From Podocnemis expansa (taxonomy: Eukaryota; Chordata; Testudines; Podocnemididae): 64,000 nucleotides of DNA. The DNA is taken from contig ML682003.1 in assembly GCA_007922195.1 (NCBI GenBank), forward strand, positions 6,555,495 to 6,619,494, in the 5' to 3' direction. The position numbers were made by a program, and so were the translations under genes. The notes under the pieces were generated by a model, which worked only from the letters and a program-made list of their open reading frames with translations, ran no database searches and was not told where the DNA came from. Below are positions 21,901 through 33,900 of the stretch, piece by piece (within the stretch, counting starts at the first letter, position 1; each line of letters opens with the position of its first letter).

Positions 21901-24900
21901 AATAAAAATTAGGTTATAAGAGGTACATATCTGATTTCTTAGTCTTTGTAATCAAGAAACTTGTACAACACACCCCAGGTGAGCTGGGAGCTTATATTCA
22001 TAATTTTGCTAGCTACGAAAAATCAGGGCTGAGCAGAGAGAATGCATTTATGGCTTATTACAACAATCTATAATACACTCAATCTGTATCCCCCTCAGTC
22101 ACAGCACACACCCAAGCCTTTTTCCCTCTTTTCTGTCCATGACAGTCAAGGTGCTAACAGGCCACTTAACCTTGAACTGCCCCTTGAAATACCCACTAAC
22201 TTCTTATGTTAAACAGTCTGCTCCCCTCCTACAGCTGTGACACTACCTCAGTGTGGGAGAGGAACTCTGTGTGGCGGACAAGCTTGTCTTTCTCACCAAC
22301 AAAAGTTGGCTCAGTAAAAGATGTTACTCTCCCTATCTCTCTCATATTACAGACTCCCTGAATGGCTGCCAGGTGCACCACAGACAACACCAGGAACGTC
22401 TAATTCAGGGCAGGCAGAGCTGCACCTGGGCCTAACCACCCGCCCACGCTCTGGGGAACAGCTGCAGGGCCATTCAGTGGGTTTCTTAAAGGTGGTACAG
22501 GACAGAGAGAGAGCAGGCAGTGGGAAAACCCCTGCTGTGTGTTGGTGCTTGCTCACGCCCCGTTTCAACTCAGTGAGTCTCAGTCTCAGGTCTGTGCCAG
22601 AGACTGGTCCAGCATGCCCAGAGCATGGCAACTCCCTGGCATGGGGGCTGGGGGGCCAGCCCAGTGACAGGCTATTACACACTTTTACACAGTGACAGGC
22701 TGTTACACCGCCTGTGCCAGCCCAGCCTGTCACATTGCACCAGCCTGCCCCACTTACACTGCCAGCACTGCACTGCTGCCATCCACACACGAGCCCAGCC
22801 CCATGGCCAGCCCCCGCCTGTTCCCCAAAGACAGGCTCCAGTATGCATGCTCCAGCAACACAGGCTCCTCCCTAGGAAGGCAACGTGATGCAGTCCAGAT
22901 TTGGGGGATCATTTATGATTGTTTTTCATAGTGCAATAGTCCATAAATGCTATGCCATGTTTGGTAACAAGGGAAAGGCTGTAACCTGCTAGGAATGATT
23001 AGGTGATTTTATGTGTAAAAATTTATCTCTAGTAGAAAATGTGAGTATGTTTATTATATCTGTATTTCAAAATGTGTGATTCTGGAAAACACCAAGACAG
23101 CATGTTGGCAACCACTGTTTCCTTAACAGCCTATTAAGGGAACTCAACGGGGCAGTCCACGGAGAACAGAAAAACCTGCTCTGTGAGTCACCCAGACTGA
23201 CCATGTGGCTCAGCTACATCTTCATTTGCAAAAACTCCACACAGCATGGGGAAGGCCACAGGTGATAAAAGGCAGCAGTACCAACTCCATTTTTTCTTCA
23301 GTTGCCAGTCTACCACCAACATCCATCTCTGGAACTATTCCTCTACAACTGGAGAAAGGACTGAACCCCCACTCCCCAGGTGCTGGGTGTCTACCAGAGG
23401 ACTTGGACTAATCTGCAAACTCCAAATTCTTCCAAGGACTTGCTTTCTATGGACCCAAATCATTTGTATGTATGTGTAAGGCAGGCTTAGAAGCTCTGCC
23501 TGACAGCTTCTGGGGGGGGGCAACTAATCTGCATGGGTTTAGTATTTGCATGAGCACAAAGAACATATTAGCATAAATACACTATGGGTACAGGGCAATA
23601 TGGGTAATGGTATTTGGGATTAATCTGATCACATATCTGTAATTCTACTGAAGAGAAAAATGAAATACTGTCTTTTGTAATATGCTACTCTCTTGCTTGA
23701 TCAAATTCAGGTTAGGTTAATTAAAGGGTAAAAGCTACCCTTCGCAGAAAGGAAATGTGTAAGAAAGGCCACTGCCTGTTTCAGCCTGAAAAAAGTGAAG
23801 ACAGAAATGGGGTTTGCATAGCTCAGCCTAAAGCTATGCTTGAGGCATTCGCCTCACTCCCTGGCCCAACTGTCAAATGATAGATCTAGCTAGGCTTCTT
23901 TTGAGGCCTTTCTTTGCTATTTTAATGAAAGAAACTGTTTTAGCTGCTTGAGGTTTAAGAGCTGAAATCACTGAGAGAGGCAAACTCTCTTTCTGAGCTG
24001 AAATCACTAAGAGAGGAAATCCTCTCTCTGAGCTGAATCACTGAGGGGGAGAGGCAGATGGAATGAATGACCTGGGGGCAGAGCTGGTGGACAGAGGGCA
24101 GAAAGAAGGGATGGTGAGAGCGACCAGCGGTGGGCTGGACGGTGTGAATGACCCATGGGTGGAGCCAGCGGACAGCGGGCAGAGCCAAGGGACGGTTCAA
24201 GTGGACAGAGTGAGTGACCAGTGGTTGGTGCTGGAGGACAGCTGGCGTGAAAAACGCTGCCTACGTACCCTGGGGTTTGTTGGGAGCCTATTTAGCACCG
24301 ATTCTCCAAATCAGTGCCGATTTTGCTAGTAAGTTCACATTTGCTGTCATGCTGTGTGGTATCATGTTGGGAACCCGTTTTGCACTGATCCACCAGATCA
24401 GTGCTGCTTTTTGTTATTGGGCCTTTTACATTCTGTTTTTATTACTATTAAAAGTTCTATATACTACACTCAGACTTGTGCTTGCGAGTGCAGAAGCATT
24501 ACCCCTTCGGGATGCCCAGGAAATAGTGCATGATTTCCCAGAAGCCTGGGCGGAGGCTCAGGCTGGTTGGCGCTGCAACATTACTTGGAAACCCCTAGAT
24601 ATAGAACTCGGCCCTTGTTCTGCCAGCCTGTCCAGGCAGAAGGGTTACATGTGTGATTCACTTTTACCCTTTAACATGTCTCATTTTGTTTCTTTTCTTT
24701 TTATATTAAACCTTTCTTTGTAGTTACTAAAGGATTGGCTGGTAGCATGGTATTTTGGGTAAGATCCAAGCCTCTGTTGTTCTGGGTGATGTGACTGGCC
24801 CTTTGGGGTCCGGAGAACCTATGCCTATGTCTACTCTGCAATGCATTTTACAAAAAAAGGTCTTTCAAAAACTTTTTTCAAAATAAGTATTTTTTGAAAA

Positions 24901-27900
24901 AACTTTTTTTGAAACATGTTGTTTTGAGAAAGGAGTCCAGGAGGACTCTCTGTCTCAAAATAAAGCAGTGGTTCCCTCTCCCCCTCACACACACACACAC
25001 ACACACACACAAAAAAGAGAGTCCACGTTGGACAATTTTTCAAAAAAAAAAGAAAACCAATTTAAAAGATAGGCAGGCTTTTTTGAAAAAATCCATTGCC
25101 CCATCTGGCGATGGCTTTCTTCAGAAAAGCTATTTTGAAAAAGCCTTTTTTTTCCAAAAACAAACCAGGTTTAGCATTTTCAAAAAAGCGCTCTGGCATT
25201 TGAAAACACTGGAGTGCTTTTTTGCGAAAAACCAAAATGGCTCCCCAGACACAGGAAAGGTTTTTTGGGATAAGATTTCTTATTCCAAAAAACCTTTGCA
25301 GTGTAGATGTATCCTATTTGTTTAAGAGATCCACTGGCTGGGAGTGGGGCAGAGAGCTGATGTGCAATAAAGGGGGCTGTTTCTATTTCGTTATGCTTTG
25401 TGATGGCCAGTGGGGGGGGGGAGGAGGGATCAGAACAGTCGGTCTCCATTTTTTGTGGGTTGTGACACACTTGGTGGCATGTTGTGACCCTATAAGGCAT
25501 ACCAGCCCACTCCCCCTTGGTCAAATCCAGCCATCTCCCCAGCTCTCCGTGACATGCTTACTGCTGTGTGCTGATGCAGTAATGTGTCCCGACACAGTGG
25601 TTGAGAACCACTGAAACAGAAGCGTGTTTTGTGACTGATTGGCAGTCTGGTTTAAGTATCACCCAACAGTGTTTGGAGAGCCTGGCTTCCAGTTTTGCAG
25701 CCTGCCCTGATTTTTGTACGTTCAGGAGGTTATCCCAGGAGGCCTGGGTCACAGTTGAGTTCCTGGTAACCAGAACAGAGGGACTCCCATTTCCCCAGGA
25801 CATTGCTGTCCGATGGAGTTGTGGGGTGGGTGGGGCTGGAGTTGGTGGTGACACCTCCCTGCTTTGTATCACCAACTCCTCCCCTGGGAATCTCCCCAGA
25901 GATGGAGACCTGAGAGACAACAAACTGACATTCAGACAGGTGGGAACAGGCTGAGCGCCAGCAGACACTTAGCAGGTAAGGCTGGGAGAAGCCACGAACT
26001 CCCTGGCCTGGTGATGCACCCACTGTGACTCAAGAAGCTGCTGAGAGTCACTGGCAGAGCGTCCCCGATACTGTCACCCTCCTCAGGACTGACGCACTCA
26101 TTGCCCCAACTTCCTGCTGTCAGAATGGGTATCAGCGGGATCATGGGAGGTGTTGCATGACACTGGGAACACGCTCGGCTGCCAGGAACGCTGGTGGTGT
26201 GTGCCTGAGGGGCATGTGAAGAAGCAGAATGACAGTCTAACAGGCATCTGAAAAGCAGTGCAGAACTCGTGCCAGTCCCAAGCAAAGGCCTGCTCTTTCG
26301 CCCTCTTGACTGTGTCTCCAACACAAACTCAGCCAGGTGAGGCCAGGGCCACTGGAAGTACATTTATGCAGAGGAAACCAAGCCAGCAGACTAGCAAGTG
26401 AGGGAGATGGCCACTTTGCAGTCATGCCAGTGGAAGGAACCTGCATCCCCAGGTAACCTTCCTAGCTCTTGAAACAAAGAGAATGGACCAGACACAGAAA
26501 ACGATTCTAGCATCAATCCAGCAAGTGACTCAAGAAGCCAGAGGTCTTGAACCTGAGAGAAGCAAAGGTCAGGACTGACATCTTGAGGAACTGACAAGAG
26601 GTGAGAAACCTGCTTAGACAGATTGTGACTTGCTGAGTTAAGTCTCAGATGCTAGAAAGCAGGTTTGATCTCGTTTGTTTGTGACCTTTCCACTCTCTTT
26701 CACTCTTACCTGAAATCAATTAACTCTGTGGTCTCCAGGGCTAAACTCATTTTTGTTCATGACACCCCCTCAAGTGCTGTTGTGCTGAAGTGACATGCAG
26801 GTCTCCAGCTGGCCCAGCTCCAGCTCTTTGGAGGCAGTGAACTTGATAACTCCTATGTGCGTCCAGGGAAAGGGACTGGACCTGCCGGGCAATGCCTCTG
26901 CAGACTGTGGGAACCATGGGTTGTTGACTGCTTCCTGCAAGGCTAGGTTTGGGAGGCACAGGCCTGAGCAGTTTGCTGGCCAGGCCAACAGACGCAGCTC
27001 AGCAGCAATGAGCTGGGGCAGAGAGGTACCCATGGCTCACAGTTCTGGGTCACCACCAACCAGGGCCCACCACCAGGCGTTTGTATCAAAGGTCACAGGA
27101 AAACCGTTTGCATTGTAAAGATCACCAAGGAGGAAGAAAGCAGTGTGGGACCAACCTCCAGCTGGGAAGAGGGACATTGTCTGGGGACATGTCACAGAAG
27201 AAGTCATCTAAAGGATCGCTGAACCCTAACAAGATGGTGATTGAACCCCTAAGTTATTCTCCTCCTGAGGAGAAAAAGAAAACCAGTACATTGACTCTGT
27301 GTGGATCCTGGCTGAAAGCTGGCTGGCCATTGCTGGGAAAGGAAGATCAGTCAAGAAACTACCTAGTAGAAAAGGTGTAGCTTCTTAAGTCAGGTCTTAG
27401 CCATGAAATCATAGAACTGTGGGTGTGGAAAGGACTACGGCAGATCATCTAGTCCAGTCCCCTGAACCACAACTGTACTAAGAATTATCTAATTCATCCC
27501 TGGCAAGCATTTGTCTAACCTTGTCATAAAAACTCCAGCGAGGGACAGCCCACAATCTGCCGAGGCAAATTCATTTCCCTGACGCTTACGAAGTTTTTCC
27601 TAATGTCCAGCCTAAACCTCCTTGCTGCAATTTAAGCCCTTCTCCTCCCGTGCTGTCCTCACGGGATCAGGAGAACAATTTATCAGCCTCTTTATAGCAA
27701 CATTTTACATACTTGAAGACTGTCATCATGTCCAATTCTATAAAGAAGCATAGGTTCTGCAAAGCAGACAGTTCCCTATGGCAGACCCTCCCCCCCTTGG
27801 GGACTGGGAGGGACACGTGGTCAAGGCTGAAACCCTCCCAGCAGTGAGGCTGTGAAGAGAGAGCCCAGACCTTCCCCATGTACCCAGCTCTAACCCAGGG

Positions 27901-30900
27901 CACTTTGGCCCTGCTTCAGGCTGCCCAGCCTCTCCCATGTCAGCTTCTCCCTCCTCCTCCAAAACCTGCCCACACCCTGTATCTCCTTCCCTGTGTCTTA
28001 TGAACTGGCTGGCTGGCAGCTCTTCCTTTCCCCTGACGAGTCTGCCAGCTGTGAGGCTAGCGAACACCTGCCCCTTGCCCCCAATTGGACCCTCTACCCA
28101 ACTCCATCCCAAGATGGGATCAGAACCAGCAGCGCACCTGCTGCCTGGCCAGAACTGGCTTGGCATCGATCCCAGCCCTTACCTTGGCTATCTGACTCTG
28201 GATCCTTGCCGGCAAAGTGTGGCACGTGGAATCCTCCTGCACTTTAGATGCCCTGGGGGTTGGACGAGCTGAACATGAGCCACGGCTTGCAAGAGGTTCC
28301 TGGGCATCCTCTCGCCAAACCCCATCTGCCACGGGAGCCTGGGGGAGAAAGGAGCTCCATGTAAACAGGCGTGTTACAGGGCCCATGTGCTGAGCCTGCC
28401 TGCCAACCTGGTGCTCTGTCGCTGGACACCCACAGGGGCTTTCCACCCAGACAGGCAGAGCCCACCTGAGCCAAAGCACCCACGCAGCCACTCACACTGC
28501 TGGAGCCACTGCAGCATTGTTCAGTGGGTCTGTTATGGGCTGTGCATCCCAGGCTCAGCCGCAGCAGGCGAGGGGGGCATGGACAGGGAGCAGGGGGTGC
28601 AGTGGGAAAGACCACAGTCTGCTGTGTGCTGGTGCCTGAACTGCCCCCCCCCATCCCATTTCAATTCAGCTGGACTGTCAGTCTTGGATCTGTGCCACAA
28701 ATGCATTCAACATGCCCAGAATGGGGTGACTCCCTCGTGGGCAGTGAGGCCCTGATCCAGCCCCATTTAGCCCAGATCCCACGACAGGCTGTTACACACC
28801 CTGCCAGCACCAGCCTGGACGTGACATGCCTGTCACACTGCAGTAGCCAGGCCCTGCCTGCCCACCTGCCCACTGCACTGCTAGGGACTGTGTTGCTGCT
28901 GTCTGCACACCAGGCCAGCCCCACGGCTGCACTCCCCCCATTCCCCAAAGGCAGGCTGTTACAGGTGTGCCAGCAGCCCAGGCTCCTCCAGGAAGGCGAG
29001 TTCCAGGGTGAGCAAAACGAAGGGACTTGGGCATCTCTGGGAAATCGCTGTCCGACAAACACATGGAGAGAAGTGGGGTGAGTGCGGTTGGGGTTGCTGG
29101 TGATGCCTCCCAGCTTTGTAATGCTGACTCCTCCCCTGGGAATCTCCCTAGAGATGGAGACCCAGGAGGCACAAACTGACATTCAGAGCAGATAGGAACA
29201 GGCTGAGCACCGGCAGACACTCAATGAGTAAGACAGCGGTTGCCAAACTGTGGGGAGCACCCCTTGGGGGCGTGAAATAATGTGAGGGGGGTCTGGCAGT
29301 GCCTGGGCCAGTCCTCTTGCAGGGCAGAGGGGGAGCACTACCCCACCCCATTCTGCCCCCAGCTCAGCCCCCCAGATCCTGGCCCCACTCCATTTTCTGG
29401 ATGTGTTCCAGGCCTCTGGCCCTGGGCATGCCCCACACCCTGCTCCTGCCCCTGGCCTGGCTCCCTGCTGCGCTGTGCCTGGCCCCCTTCTCACTCCACT
29501 CTCCTGCCCTCAGCCCCACTCCTCAACCTGGCCTCTGCCCCCACTGCAGCTCTGGCTCCTGGGGAAACACGGATTGCATGGTCATGGGGTGCCCGTGGAG
29601 CAAAAAAGTTTGGTGACAACTGGAGTAAGAGGCTGGGAGAAGCAGTGAAAGCGTCCACTAGACAGGCTCAGCACAGGCGGGGAAGAGACAGGAGCAAAGG
29701 CATCTGTGCTGTGAGCCACGTTATCACCTCATCCGGAGCCAGGATCAAACACCCAGACCCCACTGAGCCACCCCCACACTAGGGAAAAGAGCTGTTGTCT
29801 ACACGTGGCCTGACACAGGCTCCGGCAGTGGGATCCTGGGGCCAACTCAGTAAGAAAAATAACCCCTTGTGATGCTGTCCGGGTCTAGGGGACTGTTTAT
29901 AATTATTTTTCATATTAATGTTTCATATTTGCAATGATCCATATGTGATATGCCATGTTTGGTACCAATAGAAATGTTGTAATCTGCTAGGAATGATTCT
30001 ATGGTTTACAGGTATTAGAAATTGGAAATACGTTTGTTCTATTCATGTTCCAAGTTATTTGATTCTAAGGCAACCCCTGACTGGGTGGCTGTAAAACTAT
30101 TGTCCCCTTAATGGCCTGTTAAGGAAGCTCCAAGGTACAGTGAGCTAATGGAAAAACCTGCTGAACCACTGGGACTTGTCCATGTGACTCAACCACATTT
30201 TGAACTGCAAAAAAACTCCACTCAGTTGGGGAAGGCCAGAGGTGATAAAAGGCAGTGGCCCCATCTCCATTTTGTCTTCAGTCTCCAATCTGCAACCAAC
30301 ACCCTTCTCTGGAACTATTCTTCTGCAACTGAACGAAGGACAGAGACTCACCCAGGTGGTGGGTGTCCACCATAGGAATTGAAGTAACCCGCAAACTCCA
30401 AATTCTTCAAGGACTTGCTTTCTATAGACTCTAAATCATCTGTGAGTGTGTGATTCACTTTGACCCTTTAACATCTCTCATATTTTGTTTCTTTTCTTTT
30501 CATATTAAACCTTTAGTTGTAGTTACTAAAGAATTGTGTAAGACCCAAGCCTATATTGTTCTAGGTGATGTGGCTGGCCCTTTGGGGTCAGGAGAACCTA
30601 TTTCTTTAAGAGACCCAGAGGCTAGGTGGGGACTGGAGGAGCTGATGTGCAATAAAGGGGGCTGTTTCTATTTCTTCTATTTTGTTATGCTTGGTGATGA
30701 CCAGTGTGGGGAATCAGAAGCATGTTTTGTTGCTGACTGGGAGATTGGTTTATGTACCACCCGTCACTGGTTTGGGGATTTGCCCTGGTTTTGCAGCTTG
30801 CCCTGATTTTGGCACATTCAGGAGGTTATCCCAGGAGGCCCGAGTCACACACCCCTCCCTTCCGAAAGCCAGATCCTCCTTCTCCACAAGCCTGTCCATG

Positions 30901-33900
30901 CACCTGGTAGGCCTTGCTGAGGTTAGGCTAACTAACAGCACAACATTGCTGTTCTGGGAGCACTGATGTCAGGGGCACTAGCAGACAGTGCAGCCTGTTT
31001 GTACTGGAGACCTCCACATTGTTCACAAGGACACCAGCTCCACAGCAAAGATACTGGGGCAGGTTCATTATCAACAATGCACCGTCCTAGAGCCCCATGG
31101 AGCCACTAACACATGTAGGCCCATGAGAATGGTATTGGTGCCAGGAGGAGCCTTCTTGTCCCCTTGACAAAGTTGCCCATCTGAACCTGTGACCCTGCCT
31201 TTTGCACACAGAGACTAACAAGCTACATCTTACACACTGGTCATGGTCAGCTGCCACCCTTCCTCTTGTACCTGCTACTTGGACAAACAATTCATCCACT
31301 GTCCTGTTACCCCAGCTGGCTGTTACTAATGTTGGTGAGATCCTGGACCATCTTCTGGGACTCTGTTTACATGGTTCCCTGAGAGACCTGTGTGATTTCT
31401 GACTCCCTCCCTGGTCAGGAACATCATCCCTGAGAATGAGCTAACGCCTGTCATGTGGCTGCTCTGCCAAGGCCAAGTCTGCTCTGGGTCACACAACTAG
31501 TTAGACGTAGACCTCCAGGGTGGCCTACACCTGCCAGCCAGCTGGATCTCCATTCTCCATGGCTTAAGAGCTGGCTGGCAGCTCTCCCTTTGCCAATGAC
31601 CAGTCTGCGAGCCCTCAGACTAGAGCACCTCTGCCCCTGCCAGCCCACTGTATCACCCCAGCCTACCTCAACCCCACCCAATCCCTAGACGGAATCAGAA
31701 CCAGCAGCAAACCGGCTTCCTGGCCAGAGCTGGCTCTGCATCGATCGCAGCCCTCACCTTGGCTATCTGACTCCGGATCCTTGCCAGTGAGGTGCAGCGC
31801 CTGGAATCCTCCAGAATTTTAGAAGCGCTGGGGGTTGGATGAGCTGAACATGAGCCATGGGCTGTGAAAGTCTCCAGGGCATCCTCTTGGCAAACCCTGT
31901 CTGCCATGGGAGCCTGGGGAACAAAGGAGCTTTGTGTAAATGGTCATGTTATAGGGTCTATTTGCTGTGTCCATCTGCCAGCCTGGTGCTCTGCTGCCAG
32001 ACACCCACAGGTGCTTCCCACTGAGACAGGCAGAGCCCACCTGGGCCAAACTGCCTGGCAGCCACCCACATTGTGGGAACGGCTGCAGCATTGTTCAGTG
32101 GGTCTGTCATGGGCTGTGCATCTTGGGCAGCAGGTTAGGGAGAGCCATGGGCAGAGAGCAGAGGAGGCAGTGGGGAGACCCTTGCCTGCTGTGAGCTGGT
32201 GCTTGGGCTGGGCCCCCCACACTCACACTCATGCCTCTTTTCAATTCAGCAGAACTATCGGTCTCAGGTCTGTGTCAGACAGGGGTCCGATGAGCCCAGA
32301 ACAGGGCAAATCCCCAGTGTGGGGTCTGTGCCCACTTCAAACCATGTCTATTCCAGATCCCATGACAGGCTGTTACACCAGCCTCACTGGCACTACCAGC
32401 CTCTGAAATGCTGCCATCCACACACCAGCCTGACCCACACCTGCAGCGCCTTTGCCCCCTCCAAAGACACCTGAGCCAGACATAGCCATGCCCCTGCAAT
32501 CAGCAAGCTGGAAAAGAACAGGGGTGAGAAAAGCAGGGGAAGGGGCCATTGGGACTGGAATGAGCCAGACGGCCCAATGACTCCAAGCTCCCTGGGTCCC
32601 AGCTCCTATGTAGTCTCACGTTCAATGCATGGAGCACGTCACTGCCCAGCTAAATTGATACCCAGGCCACTGCAAGTGGAGACAGCACAGCCTAGCGCTT
32701 CAAGCACAGCACTGGGACACAGGCACCCCAGCATCCTGGTCTCCGAGACAGGGCCCAGGTGCCTGTATGTCAGAAGGCCCAGCTGTGCCCTGGCAATAGG
32801 CTGGGTGGGAGGGCTGTGGTGGTCTGAGGGCCAGCATTGCACTTACCCACCTGGTGGCACAGTTTACCTTTCGCAGCTGATATTCTGCATCCTCCTCAGT
32901 GCCACTGGGGGAGGCCCCTAGGAACATGTTGGAAGCAGCCGGGCCAAAGAGGTTCAGCACTGGTGCACCAAGGAGACAGGCCTCCAGAACCACATCTGCA
33001 TCAAAGGGGTCATTACGGGGGATCTGCAGGGAAAGAGAGGGAGGGAGGGAGGGAGGAGTCAGCCAGCTCCATGCTCCCTCCACACACCAACTCAAATCTG
33101 TCTGCAGCCTGGTGCCGCACATATCAGCATTCAGCCAGGAGAAGGTCAGGTGGTCACCCATGTCTGACTCTCACATGCAGCACCTTCTGCGCTGCACACA
33201 CACTGTGCTTGGCACGGCCTTGGCTGCAGAGTGTCCCGGTGCCCACCAGCGGGGCTGTGCCACTCTGAGATAAGGGTCACCACTTTGACAAGGAGCATGG
33301 TGCTTACCCACAGTCCATGTAGCTTCCTAATGTGGGATGTTTCAAGTGCATCAAGCTGAGTGCTTAGAGCCAGTCCAGTTCCTTGTGAGCCATGTGCTCC
33401 CTCCCAGCACGTACACACACTGCAAACAGTGGGCTTACTGAAGGAAGAGGGAAGCCGGTGTAACCCTTCTGCCAGGGCAGGCTGGCAGGACAAGGGCCGG
33501 GTTCTATATCTAGGGGTTTCCCAATAGTGTAACACCACCAGCCAGCTCAAGTCCCCATGCAGATTTCTGGGGAATCCTGCACTGTTCCCTGGGCACCCCA
33601 AAGGGGTAAGTCTTCCCCACTTGCAAGCACGAGTCTGAGTGTAGTAAACAGAACTTTTAATAGTAGTAAAACAAAACGCAAAAGGCCAAATAACAGAGAT
33701 CAGCACTAATTTAGAAAAATTACTATAGAGCAAAGCTCCCAACAACCCACACTGCATAACAGAAGACACAAACTTAATGGCAAAACTGGCACTGATCTGG
33801 AAAATCAGTGCTAACTAGGCTCCCAACTAATCCTAGGGTACATAGGGAGTGTCTTTCACACCAGCTATCCACCGATGCCATCTACCAGTCACTCACTCCA

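Larger units (their letters stand above)
22884..25753 (+). mobile_element. LTR element copy A (TGTGATGC family) with three nested insertions
   Basis: Starts (C)GTGATGCAGTCC and ends GGTCACA. Collinear with copies B and C (GACTGGGTGGCTGTAAAA-type 5' half, poly(A)-signal region TATTAAACC, then GGCCCTTTGGGGTC). It is interrupted by a second LTR (23,475-24,649), a MITE (about 24,825-25,312) and a hAT MITE (25,436-25,613). It has no gag/pol/env and is probably a solo LTR of an endogenous retrovirus. It lies inside the WDR97 exon-16 unit, on the strand opposite to the gene. Confidence 0.75.
16838..29230 (-). repeat. Segmental unit around the repeated WDR97 exon (copies 2-4)
   Basis: Intron sequence on both sides of exons 14-17 is also repeated. 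On the exon's low side is a block with CTGGCTGGCAGCTCT and GGGATCAGAACCAGCAG (16.95-17.1, 28.0-28.14, 31.56-31.7 kb; weakly at 18.5 kb). On the high side are GCCTGGTGCTCT, GCAGCATTGTTCAGTGGG and ACAGGCTGTTACAC (28.4-29.0, 31.98-32.4, and 22.4-22.88 kb, the last split from its exon at 18.6 kb by insertions). The unit resumes beyond an LTR at 25.8-26.0 kb (GGAATCTCCCCAGAGATGGAG), matching 29.13-29.2 kb. Each unit was at least about 1.3 kb before transposons entered. Confidence 0.8.

Noticed and set aside
32868..33023. Treating exon 13 as a fifth copy of the repeated exon
   Set aside because: Same length and phases but only about 17% ungapped identity with the module. Kept as a separate exon and listed only as a hypothesis.
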